A DNA stretch of 64,000 nt from Collinsella aerofaciens (GTDB lineage Bacteria; Actinomycetota; Coriobacteriia; Coriobacteriales; Coriobacteriaceae). The position numbers were made by a program, and so were the translations under genes. Positions 52,218 to 61,881 of the stretch are shown piece after piece. Each line of letters begins with the position of its first letter. The first letter of the stretch is position 1. The stretch lies in assembly GCF_028206795.1 (NCBI RefSeq), contig NZ_JAQLFJ010000009.1:42876-106875 (forward strand), written 5' to 3'. The notes beneath the pieces were generated by a model. The model was not told the DNA's origin, made no database searches, and was given only the letters and a program-made list of their open reading frames with translations.

Positions 52218-53116
52218 TACAGCACGCCTCCGATCATCAGCAACAGCTGCGCGGTGATGCAGCCGAAGATAAGCGAGTCGCTACGATCGAGCATGCCGCC
52301 GTGGCCCGGGATAAGGTTGCCGGAATCCTTGACGCCCACACCGCGCTTGATGCGCGACTCGATAAGGTCGCCGATAACGCCCAGAATGGACACGACCACG
52401 CCGCACAGCAGCGCATAGGGCAGGCTGAGCTTGTAGAAGTGCGTCGCCCACAGGATGAGCCAAATCAAAACCGAGCCCAAGATGCCGCCGGCAAACCCCT
52501 CCCAGCTCTTTTTGGGAGAGATCTTGGGAACCATCTTGTGCTTGCCGATACGGCTGCCCACGATGTAGGCAAACGAATCGGAGACCCAAAGGGACGCGCA
52601 AACGCCCACTGAAAGCAGGGCGCCGGCAAAACCGGGCACGGCATCGCGCAGCAGCACGATAGCCGACAGCATAAAGCCAGTGTAGATGGGACCCATGAGC
52701 GTCACGGCCACATCAGAGATGCGGGTACGCGGCGACCAGACATACCAAATGCCCACAGTGAGCATCAAGGCAAAAAGCAGGGCATTCAGCAACATCGAAT
52801 CGCCCAACGCCGACAGCGGAAAGAGTACGGCGGCAGCGATACCCATGCGCTCGTTAGCCATCTTGCCATCGAGCCTTGTCATACGGAAAAACTCATAGCA
52901 GCACAGACCGCTCATGACAGAAACAAAGATGGCCGTGGGCACGATACCCAAAACCAGGCACAGGATAAAGACAACGGCGTAGACGATACCGGCGGCGGCA
53001 CGGGTAATAAAGCCCGCCAGCCACGAACCGGTGCCGCTCTTCGCTGCAGGCGCTCCCGCAGTGGCAGCTTTGCGCACAGGCGTCTTGGGAGCAGATGCCT
53101 TGGGACGATCGGACAC
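52217..53116 (-). CDS. cdsA: Phosphatidate cytidylyltransferase
   Basis: Polytopic membrane enzyme making CDP-diacylglycerol, the precursor used by PgsA. Multiple hydrophobic helices and the C-terminal CdsA signature (SRIKRGVGVKDSGNLIPGHG followed by MLDRSDSL). 299 residues, with an Ala/Lys-rich cytoplasmic N-terminus of about 35 residues. GTG start at 53116 with GGAGG seven bases before it. Confidence 0.95.
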   Translation of the reverse strand: MSDRPKASAPKTPVRKAATAGAPAAKSGTGSWLAGFITRAAAGIVYAVVFILCLVLGIVPTAIFVSVMSGLCCYEFFRMTRLDGKMANERMGIAAAVLFPLSALGDSMLLNALLFALMLTVGIWYVWSPRTRISDVAVTLMGPIYTGFMLSAIVLLRDAVPGFAGALLSVGVCASLWVSDSFAYIVGSRIGKHKMVPKISPKKSWEGFAGGILGSVLIWLILWATHFYKLSLPYALLCGVVVSILGVIGDLIESRIKRGVGVKDSGNLIPGHGGMLDRSDSLIFGCITAQLLLMIGGVL

Positions 53117-53118
53117 GA

Positions 53119-53913
53119 TTAAGCCTCCTCGGTCTTGCTCAGTCCACCAAACCTACGGTCACGGCCCTGATAGGCCAAAATGGCGTCGACAAGGCCCCAA
53201 CGATCAAAGTCGGGCCAATAGGTATCGGTGACGTAGAATTCGGAATAAGCCACCTGCCACAACAGATAGTTCGAAAGGCGCAGCTCACCAGAGGTGCGAA
53301 TCACAAGCTCAGGATCGGGAAGGCCGGCGGTATAGAGGTGGGAAGCCACCATGTCGTCATCAATTGCGGCAGGATCGATCTTACCGGCGGCAGCGTCGAG
53401 TGCAATCTGACGGACAGCGCGGGTGATCTCGGCACGGGCGCCGTAGTTGACGGCAAGCGCCAGCGTCATGCCGGTGTGGTCGGCACACTCGGCTAGACCG
53501 CGCTCAAAGACATCGCGGGTCTTCTTGGGCAGTGCGGAAATGTCGCCCAAAAAAACAACGCGCACGTTTTCGCGCTTCAGAAGAGGCAGCTCGTCGATAA
53601 ACGTCTTGGCAAACAGATGCATCAAGACGTTGACCTCATGCTGCGGACGGTTCCAGTTTTCGGTAGAAAACGCATAGGCAGAAAGCACGTCGACGCCCAG
53701 ACGCACGCAGGCGGTAATGATCTCGCGCAGCGAGACGATACCTGCCTTATGACCCTCGGTGCGTGCAAGACCGCGCGACGTGGCCCAACGACCGTTGCCG
53801 TCCATGATGCACGAGATATGGTGCGGAATGTTATTGAGGTCAAGGTCGGAAAAACCGACGCCCGCAGGGGCGTCGGCAAAGTACTCGACCAGTTTATGCT
53901 CGTCGTATTGCAC
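53119..53913 (-). CDS. uppS: Isoprenyl (undecaprenyl) diphosphate synthase
   Basis: cis-Prenyltransferase that builds the C55 wall carrier. Motif HISCIMDGNGRWA (about residues 32-44), GHKAG, the SAYAFSTENWNRP region, and the C-terminal RTSGELRLSNYLLWQ. 264 residues. GTG start at 53913; the Shine-Dalgarno GGAG overlaps the frr stop region. Chain length (C55) is inferred from context, not visible. Confidence 0.94.
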   Translation of the reverse strand: MQYDEHKLVEYFADAPAGVGFSDLDLNNIPHHISCIMDGNGRWATSRGLARTEGHKAGIVSLREIITACVRLGVDVLSAYAFSTENWNRPQHEVNVLMHLFAKTFIDELPLLKRENVRVVFLGDISALPKKTRDVFERGLAECADHTGMTLALAVNYGARAEITRAVRQIALDAAAGKIDPAAIDDDMVASHLYTAGLPDPELVIRTSGELRLSNYLLWQVAYSEFYVTDTYWPDFDRWGLVDAILAYQGRDRRFGGLSKTEEA

Positions 53914-53914
53914 C

Positions 53915-54451
53915 TTAGATCTCCATGACCTCGGCTTCTTTTTCCTTCAGAAGCTCCTCGACCTTGGCGACATACTCATCGGTATGCTTCTGGACCTTGG
54001 CCTGCTCGCGACGGACATCGTCCTCGGTGAGCTCCTCATCGCGCTCGAGCTTGTTGTTGAAGTCGCGACGGATGTTACGGATAGACACCTTGGCCTGCTC
54101 GGCGTACTCGCGGCACTCCTTGACGAGCTCGCGACGGCGCTCCTCAGTGGGAGCCGGGAACGGAAGACGAACGACGGTGCCATCGGAGTTGGGGGTAATG
54201 CCCAGATCGGAAGCGCCGATGGCCTTGACGATAGCGTTGATGAGGGCCTTGTCCCACGGCTCGATGAGCAGCATGTGAGCCTCGGGGGTCTTGACGGCGG
54301 CAACCTGCGTGACCGGCGTGGGGACACCGTAATAATCGACGGTGATGTCGGACAGAATGTTGGCGTTGGCGCGACCGGTACGGACCTTGGAGAAGTTATG
54401 CTTGAGGGACTCGAGCGACTTGTCCATATGGGCGGTGATGTTCTCTGCCAT
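53915..54451 (-). CDS. frr: Ribosome recycling factor
   Basis: Splits post-termination ribosomes with EF-G. 178 residues, a three-helix bundle plus small domain, with FSKVRTGRANANILSDITVDYYG and the C-terminal VRNIRRDFNN. Starts two bases after pyrH stops, AGGA upstream; the pyrH-frr-uppS-cdsA-dxr order is textbook. Confidence 0.97.
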   Translation of the reverse strand: MAENITAHMDKSLESLKHNFSKVRTGRANANILSDITVDYYGVPTPVTQVAAVKTPEAHMLLIEPWDKALINAIVKAIGASDLGITPNSDGTVVRLPFPAPTEERRRELVKECREYAEQAKVSIRNIRRDFNNKLERDEELTEDDVRREQAKVQKHTDEYVAKVEELLKEKEAEVMEI

Positions 54452-54453
54452 GC

Positions 54454-55176
54454 TTAATCCTCCTGATAGACGAGCGTGCCGACGGGTTCACCCGCGAGCG
54501 CGCGTTTGACGGTGTCCTCGCCATCGATGTTGAGGACCAAAATAGGCATACGGTTATCCTGGCACAGGGCCGTAGCTGTGGAATCCATAACCTGCAGGCC
54601 GCGAACGAGAACCTCGTGATAAGTAATCTTGTCAAAACGGACGGCATCGGCGCACTTGACGGGATCCTTGTCGTAGATGCCGTCAACCTTGGTGGCTTTA
54701 ATCAGAATCTCGGCGCCGATCTCGCACGCACGAAGAGCCGCGGCGGTGTCGGTCGTAAAGTACGGATTACCCGAACCGGCGGCAAAAATAACAACGTTGC
54801 CCTTGGAAAGGTGGTTGATAGCGCGACGGCGAATATAGGGCTCGCAGATCTCGTTCATCTGGATAGCGCTCATCACGCGGCAGGGAACATCGTTATGCTC
54901 GAAGGCATCCTGCAGGGCGAGCGCGTTCATAACGGTTGCCAGCATGCCCATGTAGTCGGCCTGAGCACGCTCCATGCCACCGGCAGCGCCGGCCATGCCA
55001 CGGAAAATATTGCCGCCGCCGACAACGACGCCGACCTCATGGCCAACGGCGAGCAGCTCCTTGACCTGCTTGGCAAGATGATCGGTAACCTTGGGGTCGA
55101 TGCCATATTGGCCGTCGCCCATCAGCGCTTCGCCGGAAAGCTTAAGAAGCACTCGTTTATATCGGATGTCGGACAA
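54454..55176 (-). CDS. pyrH: UMP kinase
   Basis: Makes UDP from UMP. Amino-acid-kinase fold with [11 protein letters not shown] at residues 10-20, [11 protein letters not shown] (about 49), and [23 protein letters not shown] (about 135). 240 residues. Starts with TTG at 55176, with GGAGG six bases upstream. It follows tsf but a strong terminator and 117 bp lie between them, so it may have a separate promoter. Confidence 0.96.
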   Translation of the reverse strand: MSDIRYKRVLLKLSGEALMGDGQYGIDPKVTDHLAKQVKELLAVGHEVGVVVGGGNIFRGMAGAAGGMERAQADYMGMLATVMNALALQDAFEHNDVPCRVMSAIQMNEICEPYIRRRAINHLSKGNVVIFAAGSGNPYFTTDTAAALRACEIGAEILIKATKVDGIYDKDPVKCADAVRFDKITYHEVLVRGLQVMDSTATALCQDNRMPILVLNIDGEDTVKRALAGEPVGTLVYQED

Positions 55177-55235
55177 AGCGATCCTCCTTTAATTAGACTC
55201 TCAATATGATATCAAAGGCTCTGATAAGAGCCATG

Positions 55236-55270
55236 AAAAAGCAGGCTGTGAGTAAAACCCACAGCCTGCT
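55236..55270 (-). terminator. Terminator after tsf
   Basis: 11 bp perfect stem AGCAGGCTGTG/CACAGCCTGCT with a nine-base loop and TTTTT on the minus strand, 24 bp beyond the tsf stop. Confidence 0.9.
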
Positions 55271-55293
55271 CATTACCAGCTACAAGAGCTTAT

Positions 55294-56163
55294 TTACTCG
55301 CCACGGACCAGACGGTCAAAGGCAACGACGGTAATGGTGTCGCCGAGCTCCTTGGAGACCTGCTCAGCGTACTTCTTGATGGTGAGGGAGCTGTCCTTGA
55401 TGAACTCCTGCTCGGTGAGCACGGACTGCTTGTAGAACTTCTCCAGACGGCCAACAGCCATCTTCTCCTGGATAGCCTCGGGCTTGCCGGACTCGGCAGC
55501 CTGGGCCATGTAGATCTGCTTCTCGTGCTCGACGGTCTCGGCCGGAACCTGATCGCGGGTAGCGCAGATCGGGGCGACGGCGGCAACCTGAAGGGCAACG
55601 TCGTGAGCGAAGGTCTTGAAGGACTCAGCCTGAGCGGTCTCGGCCTTCTCGAAGGCGAACTCGACGAGGACGCCGATCTTACCACCCATGTGGATGTAAG
55701 AAGCGAGCGCGCCGTTCTCGGCCTTGCGGGCAGCGAAGCGGGAGATCTTCATGTTCTCGCCCATGATGTGAATCATCTCGGTGAGCTCGGAGGAAACGGT
55801 CTCCTCGCCCATCGGCTTCTCGAGCAGAGCGTCGACGTCAGCAGGCTCGGTGGTAGCGACAACCTCAGCGACCTTAGAAGCAAAGCCGGTGAACTTGGCG
55901 TTGGAGCCAACGAAGTCGGTCTCGCAGGAGAGCTCGAGCAGAGCGCCGGTCTTGCCATCCTCGGAGACGAACGCGGCGACAGCGCCCTCGTTGGTCTCAC
56001 GGCCAGCCTTCTTGGCAGCCTTGGCAAGACCGTTCTTACGCAGAACGTCAACAGCGGCGTCCATGTCGCCGTCAGCCTCGACGAGAGCCTTCTTGCACTC
56101 CATCATCGGGGAGTCGGTCATCTCGCGGAGCTGCTTGACCATAGCGGCGGTAATCTGGGCCAT
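55294..56163 (-). CDS. tsf: Elongation factor Ts
   Basis: Nucleotide exchange factor of EF-Tu. N-terminal UBA-like domain (VKQLREMTDSPMMECKKALVE), the TDFVGSN region, and core and dimer domains. 289 residues from the ATG at 56163, with AAAGGA upstream; the five codons open before it hold that Shine-Dalgarno. It follows rpsB by 45 bp in one transcript. Confidence 0.97.
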   Translation of the reverse strand: MAQITAAMVKQLREMTDSPMMECKKALVEADGDMDAAVDVLRKNGLAKAAKKAGRETNEGAVAAFVSEDGKTGALLELSCETDFVGSNAKFTGFASKVAEVVATTEPADVDALLEKPMGEETVSSELTEMIHIMGENMKISRFAARKAENGALASYIHMGGKIGVLVEFAFEKAETAQAESFKTFAHDVALQVAAVAPICATRDQVPAETVEHEKQIYMAQAAESGKPEAIQEKMAVGRLEKFYKQSVLTEQEFIKDSSLTIKKYAEQVSKELGDTITVVAFDRLVRGE

Positions 56164-56208
56164 TGTGGTTCCTTTCAAAGAGATGAAAAAGAATTAACTA
56201 AGACTGAT

Positions 56209-56937
56209 CTACTCGGCCTTGGGCTCAGCGGCCATCTCGGCCTCGGAGACCTGCTCCTTACCGGAGCCAGCGAGGCAGGCGTCAGCCATGAGCTCGCACA
56301 TAAGGGTGACAGCGGAGATAGCGTCATCGTTGCAGGGGATGCCGTACTCGACCTCGTCGGGATCGGAGTTGGTGTCGATCAGAGCGACGACGGGGATGTT
56401 CAGGCGCTGAGCCTCCTTGATGGCGTTCTCCTCGCGCTTAGTGTCGATGACGAAGAGAGCCTGGGGCAGACCCTTCATGTCGCGGGCACCACCGAGGTTG
56501 GTCTGGAGCTTGGTGAGCTCCTTGCCGAGAACAGCCTGCTCCTTCTTGGGGAGCACTGCCATGCGGCCGTCCTCGACCATGGCCTCGAGCTCCTCCATGC
56601 GGTTGATGCGGGAGCGGATGGTGACGAAGTTGGTCAGCATACCGCCGAGCCAACGCTGGTTGATGTAAGGCATGTTGGCGCGCTCAGCAGCGTTCTTGAC
56701 GGCCTCCTGAGCCTGCTTCTTGGTGCCGACGAACAGCACATTGCCGCCCTTGGCGACGTTCTTGACGAAGGTGTAGGCCTGATCGGCGTCGAGGATGGTC
56801 TGCTTGAGGTCGAGGATGTAGATGCCGTTGCGCTCACCGAAGATGAACGGCTTCATCTTGGGGTTCCAGCGACGGGTCTGGTGACCGAAGTGGCAGCCGG
56901 CCTCGAGCAGGGTGCGGATATTAATCTTGGTAGCCAT
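56209..56937 (-). CDS. rpsB: 30S ribosomal protein S2
   Basis: 242 residues with the S2 signatures [19 protein letters not shown] and [31 protein letters not shown] stands six bases before the ATG. Leader of about 130 nt from a strong promoter; it contains GC-rich complementary segments (CCCGG/CCGGG) that could support S2 feedback control, which is inference. Confidence 0.97.
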   Translation of the reverse strand: MATKINIRTLLEAGCHFGHQTRRWNPKMKPFIFGERNGIYILDLKQTILDADQAYTFVKNVAKGGNVLFVGTKKQAQEAVKNAAERANMPYINQRWLGGMLTNFVTIRSRINRMEELEAMVEDGRMAVLPKKEQAVLGKELTKLQTNLGGARDMKGLPQALFVIDTKREENAIKEAQRLNIPVVALIDTNSDPDEVEYGIPCNDDAISAVTLMCELMADACLAGSGKEQVSEAEMAAEPKAE

Positions 56938-57078
56938 GTTAAACCTCCTGTGGTTTGCCTCCGCGCGGGGTCATCCTCCAAAACCAACCCGGACATGTGC
57001 TACCAAAGCCCGGGCACCACGGTATGAAGTAGCCGCGCGTGCGTGATAAAAACATGTTGCCGTGAAGCAACCCGATGA

Positions 57079-57107
57079 ATGATAGCAGGAATGCTTCTTC
57101 CTGCCAA
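57079..57107 (-). promoter_or_regulatory. rpsB-tsf promoter
   Basis: -35 TTGGCA (57102-57107), 17-base spacer, -10 TATCAT (57079-57084), also with TG in extended position (TGCTATCAT). The clearest promoter of this half of the window. Confidence 0.78.
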
Positions 57108-57156
57108 CCCGCAATCAAAACCACACACCTGAGTGCGGCGCGGGACGTCCCAGCCA

Positions 57157-58077
57157 CTATTCGCCTCGGGGATGGGCTTGAGCCACGGCACGTTTGAGCC
57201 GATCGGGCGTGAGATGCGTGTAGATCTGCGTCGTGGACAGGCTCGCATGACCCAGCAGCTCTTGAACCGAGCGCAGGTCCGCGCCGCCCTCGAGCAAGTC
57301 GGTCGCAAAGGTATGGCGCATCGCATGCGGGGCGATGTCGGCCGGAATGCCGGCGAGCGTCGCCAGCATATGAAACCGCCGCCTGAGCATGGCGGCACTC
57401 ATGCGATTACCGCGCGCCGATATAAGCAGCGGATGCGGCCCGGTAGCGGGGTCACGACGCTTTGCCTGAGCGAGCAACTCCGGCCTCCCCTCCTCAATAT
57501 AGAGACGCGTCGCCTCGAGCGCACGACGATACAGAGGGACGATACGTTCTTTGCTCCCCTTGCCCCACAGGCGCAGCGTGCGTTCGGACCACGCAATGGA
57601 CTCCACATTGAGTGCTGCGAGCTCAGAGATACGGGCGCCCGAGGCATAGAGCAGCTCGAGCATCGCCGCATCGCGCAGTCCCGCGGGTGTTGAGGTATCA
57701 GGCGTCTTGAGCAGCGCCTCCACCTGTTGGGTCGTCAGCACACCGGGTAGATCGCGCGGAAGCTTGGGCGAGGAAATTGCCGAGACCACATCGCCCTCCA
57801 CGACCCCCTCGGCAGCCATCCATCGATAGAGCGATCGGATAGCCGACAGATGCGCCGCAAGCGTTCGGGGAGCCACCTGCTCACGCGAAAGCTCGGCAAG
57901 ATAGCGACGAATGGTGCGCACGTCGGCAGCGAAAGCATCGATATCCTCGCGCTCGCACCAGGCAGCAAAGCGCTCCAGCCTCGAGCCATAGGCCGTCACC
58001 GTATTGGGAGAAAGTCCCTCGACACGTGCGATATAGGCGATAAACGAGTCGACGGTGTCGTACAGGTCAAAGGCTAT
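57157..58077 (-). CDS. xerC: XerC-like tyrosine recombinase
   Basis: Site-specific recombinase for chromosome dimer resolution. C-terminal catalytic set: Arg in ASGARISELAALN, Lys in GKGSKER, HAMRHTFATDLL, GHASLSTTQIYTH with the nucleophilic Tyr. The first ATG/GTG/TTG in frame is GTG at 57999, but that removes the start of the SAM-like core domain. The reading continues upstream as DSFIAYIARVEGLSPNT, which matches the family. The best initiation site is an ATA at 58077: GGAGG lies nine bases upstream, and it overlaps the trmFO stop as ATAG. CTG at 58083 or GTC at 58080 are alternatives. About 306 residues. The core identification is firm, the start is not. Confidence 0.85.
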   Translation of the reverse strand: MAFDLYDTVDSFIAYIARVEGLSPNTVTAYGSRLERFAAWCEREDIDAFAADVRTIRRYLAELSREQVAPRTLAAHLSAIRSLYRWMAAEGVVEGDVVSAISSPKLPRDLPGVLTTQQVEALLKTPDTSTPAGLRDAAMLELLYASGARISELAALNVESIAWSERTLRLWGKGSKERIVPLYRRALEATRLYIEEGRPELLAQAKRRDPATGPHPLLISARGNRMSAAMLRRRFHMLATLAGIPADIAPHAMRHTFATDLLEGGADLRSVQELLGHASLSTTQIYTHLTPDRLKRAVAQAHPRGE

Positions 58078-59411
58078 GACCAGTCGCCTCCAAACAGATC
58101 GGGGCGAGTGGCCAGATAGGCATCAAGGGCCTCGAGCGCACGGTCCGCATAGGCCTGGTAGCGGTCGCGCTTGCTGCGGCGCTTACCATCCTCGAGTGGC
58201 GGCACCAGGCCAAAGTTGACATGCATAGGCTGATAGCCCACCGTGGCCGGATCGGCAGCATAGCCCACGAGCGCGCCCAAAGCACCCACGCGCGGCAGCT
58301 CGACGGGAGCGGCCCCGACAGCCTCGGCATAGGTGTTGAGTGCCGCGAGCAGACCTGTCGCCACGGCTTCCATGTACCCCTCGGTGCCGGTGATCTGACC
58401 GGCCAGGCGCACGCCGGTACCAGGCACGGCAAAGGTGCCATCGAGCACGTGCGGCGCATCGACAAAGGTATTGCGGTGCATGACACCGTAGCGGAAGAAC
58501 TCAGCGTTCTCCAGGCCCGGCACCATATGGAAGACGCGCTTCTGTTCGCCAAAGGTCAGGTTGGTCTGGAAGCCCACCAGGTTATAGGCGGTCTTCTCCT
58601 TGTTCTCGGCACGCAGCTGAATCGCCGCCCAGGGACGACGACCGGTTCGCGGGTCGGTGAGGCCGACGGGCTTCATGGCGCCAAAGCGAATGGCGTCCTT
58701 GCCGGTGCGCGCAACTTCCTCGGCAGGCTGGCAGGCCTGGAACAGATCGCCGCCCTCAAAGTCCTTGAGCACCACGCGGTCGGCCGTGGTAAGCGCCTCG
58801 ATAAAGGCCTCGTACTCTTCCTTGTTGAGCGGAGCGTTAAGATAGTCGCCGCTCCCCTGCTCCTCGTAGCGCGACTGCGAGAACAGCACGTCCATATCGA
58901 GCGTGGAGGCATCGACGATCGGCGCCGCGGCATCGAAGAACGCAAGGGCGTCGCCACCGACGAGCTTCACGACCTCTTCGCTCAACGCCGGCGAGCACAA
59001 GGGGCCGGCGGCAATGACCACGTGACCTTCGGGAATCTGCGTGACCTCGCCGTGAACGATCTCGATATTGGGACGGGCGGCAACCTCGTCCTCGACAAGC
59101 TCGGAAAACTTGACGCGGTCGACCGCCAAGGCGCCACCGGCGGGAACAGCCGCGCGATGGGCGCAATCGAGCAGGACCGAACCCATGCGCTCAAGCTCGG
59201 CCTTCAGCAAACCAGCCGCGGAATCCGGACGGGTCGACTTAAACGAATTGGAACAGACGAGCTCTGCCAGGTGATCGGTATGGTGGGCCGGGGAGCTCAC
59301 CTGGGGGCGCATCTCGCACAGCTTTACGGCGAACCCGCGATCTGCCAGCTGAATCGCGCACTCCGAACCCGCCAGACCGCCACCGATAACCGTCACCTGA
59401 TCAAACAGCAT
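58074..59411 (-). CDS. trmFO: Folate-dependent tRNA m5U54 methyltransferase TrmFO
   Basis: FAD and methylene-tetrahydrofolate enzyme that makes m5U54 in the T loop. N-terminal dinucleotide-binding VTVIGGGLAGSECA (residues 7-20), LCEMRP, HHTDHLAELVCSNSFK with a catalytic-region Cys, and a C-terminal MHVNFGLVPPL. 445 residues. The ATG at 59411 has AAAGGTG seven bases upstream and is preferred over the TTG two codons earlier. Between dprA and xerC, as in many Gram-positive bacteria (topA-trmFO-xerC order, without topA). Confidence 0.95.
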   Translation of the reverse strand: MLFDQVTVIGGGLAGSECAIQLADRGFAVKLCEMRPQVSSPAHHTDHLAELVCSNSFKSTRPDSAAGLLKAELERMGSVLLDCAHRAAVPAGGALAVDRVKFSELVEDEVAARPNIEIVHGEVTQIPEGHVVIAAGPLCSPALSEEVVKLVGGDALAFFDAAAPIVDASTLDMDVLFSQSRYEEQGSGDYLNAPLNKEEYEAFIEALTTADRVVLKDFEGGDLFQACQPAEEVARTGKDAIRFGAMKPVGLTDPRTGRRPWAAIQLRAENKEKTAYNLVGFQTNLTFGEQKRVFHMVPGLENAEFFRYGVMHRNTFVDAPHVLDGTFAVPGTGVRLAGQITGTEGYMEAVATGLLAALNTYAEAVGAAPVELPRVGALGALVGYAADPATVGYQPMHVNFGLVPPLEDGKRRSKRDRYQAYADRALEALDAYLATRPDLFGGDWS

Positions 59412-59425
59412 CTGCAAACACCTTT

Positions 59426-60361
59426 CTAATTGACATGTTTTCCATTGTGACCGAAGGGTGTCTGAGCGTGAAGGGCAAACTTGGAGGGCGCATACCTTCC
59501 ATCCATCATGCGCTCGATAAGACCCTCGAGCTCAAGCGAACCCAGGAGTTTGAGTACGCCGACGGCATCGAGCGAGACGAGCGCCGCGATGTCGTCGACC
59601 TTGAGCGGAGAGGCGATGAGCGCATGCATCACGGTCTGCTGTGTTTGATCCAGGTCGGCAATGCCGGGAGCATCGGGGCGCGAGTAGCGCAGGGTGCCGT
59701 AGATGCGTGAAATAGCCATCTCGATAGATTCCTCGTCGATGATGCAGCAGGCACCGTTCGCAATGAGGTAATTCGTGCCACGCGACTCGGGCGATAGGAT
59801 CGACCCCGGCACGGCAAGAAGTTCTCGCCCCAAATCCATAGCAGCCTCGGCTGTAGAAAACGTCCCGGAAGGCATACCCGCCTCGGATACAAAGAGGGCT
59901 TGCGACAAGGCCGCGATTACGCGATTGCGGCGCGGAAAGGCAAACTTGCGCGGACCCATGCCCCACGGAGAGATCGACACGACCGCGCCACCCGTATCGA
60001 GCGTGCGCGTAATAAGCCCCGCGCTCGAACGCGGGTAGACCACGTCGGCGCCCGTCCCCAGCACCACGACGTGTTTACCGCCAGCGTTGACCGCAGCCCA
60101 ACCCGAGGCCTGGTCACAACCGACCGCGCCGCCCGAGACTACCGTCACGCCCGCCTCGACCGCCACCTTTGACGCAAGCTCTGCCACGGCAAGACCATAC
60201 GGCGAGGCCTTGCGCGCGCCGATGATGGAGAGCGCGGGCGTCGAAAGCACCTCGGGGTTGCCGCGCACATAGAGCGTCTGGGGTACATCAGAAAGCTCCA
60301 AAACGGTCTCGGGATACAACGTATCACCTGGATGCAGCTCAAAGGTCCCCTCGGCCATCAT
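59426..60361 (-). CDS. dprA: DNA-processing protein DprA
   Basis: Protects incoming single-stranded DNA and loads RecA in transformation. Rossmann-like domain with SIIGARKASPYG (about residue 45), GGAVGCDQASG, VVLGTGADVVYP and FPRRNRVIAALS; C-terminal winged-helix (VDDIAALVSLDAVGVLKLLGSLELEGLIE). 311 residues from the ATG at 60361, five bases after GGAGG; the 52 codons upstream lie in comM. The start and comM stop overlap in ATGATG. The N-terminal SAM domain of longer DprA proteins is missing. Confidence 0.93.
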   Translation of the reverse strand: MMAEGTFELHPGDTLYPETVLELSDVPQTLYVRGNPEVLSTPALSIIGARKASPYGLAVAELASKVAVEAGVTVVSGGAVGCDQASGWAAVNAGGKHVVVLGTGADVVYPRSSAGLITRTLDTGGAVVSISPWGMGPRKFAFPRRNRVIAALSQALFVSEAGMPSGTFSTAEAAMDLGRELLAVPGSILSPESRGTNYLIANGACCIIDEESIEMAISRIYGTLRYSRPDAPGIADLDQTQQTVMHALIASPLKVDDIAALVSLDAVGVLKLLGSLELEGLIERMMDGRYAPSKFALHAQTPFGHNGKHVN

Positions 60362-61881
60362 TGGTCCCTCCTTCCCTGGTACATCGCCGCCTCGAGCACG
60401 TGGTCCTGCGTCACATGCTCGCTCTCGGCGACGTCGGCGATTGTACGAGCGATACGCACCAGGCGCACGATACCGCGACCCGTGAGATGTGTGCGCTTCG
60501 ACAGGCCGAGTACACACTTCTCCGCCGCATCATCGAGCTCAAAGGTCGAAACGACGCCGTCAATGGACCGCGTCTCGTCATCCTCGACCTCGGCACCCGC
60601 ATCGTCCATACGGGATTCGCGCCAAGCGCGAAAAGCGCGACCGCGCACAACGTAGTCACGTAACTCGGCAGACGACATACCCTCCGCACCCTCGATAATC
60701 ACTTGGGGGTCGGGACGGGTCACATCGATCATCATGTCGATACGGTCGGCCAAAGGACCGCGCAGCTTTGACCGATAGCGCTCGACCATCGCCGCCGAGC
60801 AGCGGCATGGCACCTCACGGTCGCCCAAAAAGCCGCAGGGACAGGGATTGCTCGCAGCCAGCAGCTGAAAGCGCGACGGGAAGGTAAAGGCCCCGTCGAC
60901 GCGCACGATCCTCACATAGCCGCGCTCGATGGGCTGACGCAGCGTCTGCAGCACACTCGTGGGAAACTCGGCAAGCTCGTCCAAAAAGAGCACGCCGCCA
61001 TGAGCCAGGCTGATCTCACCCGGATGCACCGGGCGCCCTCCGCCAATGAGGCCAGCCGTTGATATGCTGTGATGGGGACTTCGAAATGGCCGATGACCTG
61101 CCAATAAGCCATCGATGTTCTCGCCCAAGACCGAATGGATGCACAGCGCCTCCTGCTGGTCCTCAACGGAAAGCTCGGGCAGGATGCCGGTCATACGACG
61201 GGCGAGCATCGTCTTGCCCGATCCCGGGGACCCGACCATAAGCAAACCGAGCTCACCCGCTGCCGCCAGCGCCATGCCGCGTTTGGCGACTTCCTGCCCC
61301 AGTACGTCGGCATAGTCGAGTTCGGGCTCAAAGGTCGCCTCGAGCACTTCAGAATCCAAGTAGTGCCGCGCGGCATCGCCCATGCCATGGGCAAGCTGAG
61401 ACAAATGATCGATGAATCCACAATCCACGCCCGCGAGTGGCACATGCTGGTCTGACCTGCCGGCGATAAAAGACAGCCCCATATCACGCGCCAATAGCTG
61501 AAACGCCACCTCGCCCTTGACAGGAAGCACCGTACCGTCCAAGCCAAGCTCACCTGCGATAAGACAACGATCGAGGTTGTCGCGGGGAATCTGACCATCG
61601 GCCGCCAATACCGCGATGGCGATGGGCAGATCAAAGCCGCTACCGGTCTTGCGAATATCGCCAGGCGCCAGATTGACCGTAATGCCCGAGCGCGGGATTT
61701 CAAACCCGGCGGAGCGCATCGCGCAGCGAATACGACCGCGTGACTCCATCACCTCCATACTCGGAATGCCGAGCATCTGAATGCCCGGAACGCCGCCGGC
61801 AAGCGAGACCTCGACCGTGACGTGAATCGCCTCGACGCCACGGATGCAGGCCGCGTGAACGGCAAACGTCTCGAACGCCAT
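60358..61881 (-). CDS. comM: ComM/YifB AAA ATPase (Mg chelatase-like)
   Basis: Hexameric branch-migration helicase that extends recombination of transforming DNA. N-terminal ChlI-like domain (EVSLAGGVPGIQMLGIPSME), AAA+ core with Walker A GSPGSGKTMLARR (about residue 220) and Walker B GGVLFLDELAEF, and a C-terminal Mg_chelatase domain with SNPCPCGFLGD. 507 residues. The ATG at 61881 overlaps the yraN stop by one base (TGATG); the 66 codons open upstream are within yraN. It lies directly before dprA, which fits the transformation role. Confidence 0.93.
   Translation of the reverse strand: MAFETFAVHAACIRGVEAIHVTVEVSLAGGVPGIQMLGIPSMEVMESRGRIRCAMRSAGFEIPRSGITVNLAPGDIRKTGSGFDLPIAIAVLAADGQIPRDNLDRCLIAGELGLDGTVLPVKGEVAFQLLARDMGLSFIAGRSDQHVPLAGVDCGFIDHLSQLAHGMGDAARHYLDSEVLEATFEPELDYADVLGQEVAKRGMALAAAGELGLLMVGSPGSGKTMLARRMTGILPELSVEDQQEALCIHSVLGENIDGLLAGHRPFRSPHHSISTAGLIGGGRPVHPGEISLAHGGVLFLDELAEFPTSVLQTLRQPIERGYVRIVRVDGAFTFPSRFQLLAASNPCPCGFLGDREVPCRCSAAMVERYRSKLRGPLADRIDMMIDVTRPDPQVIIEGAEGMSSAELRDYVVRGRAFRAWRESRMDDAGAEVEDDETRSIDGVVSTFELDDAAEKCVLGLSKRTHLTGRGIVRLVRIARTIADVAESEHVTQDHVLEAAMYQGRRDQ

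Noticed and set aside
57157..58077. Phage or integron integrase
   Set aside because: Length, motif spacing and the trmFO-xerC context fit the housekeeping Xer family; no phage genes or att repeats are nearby.
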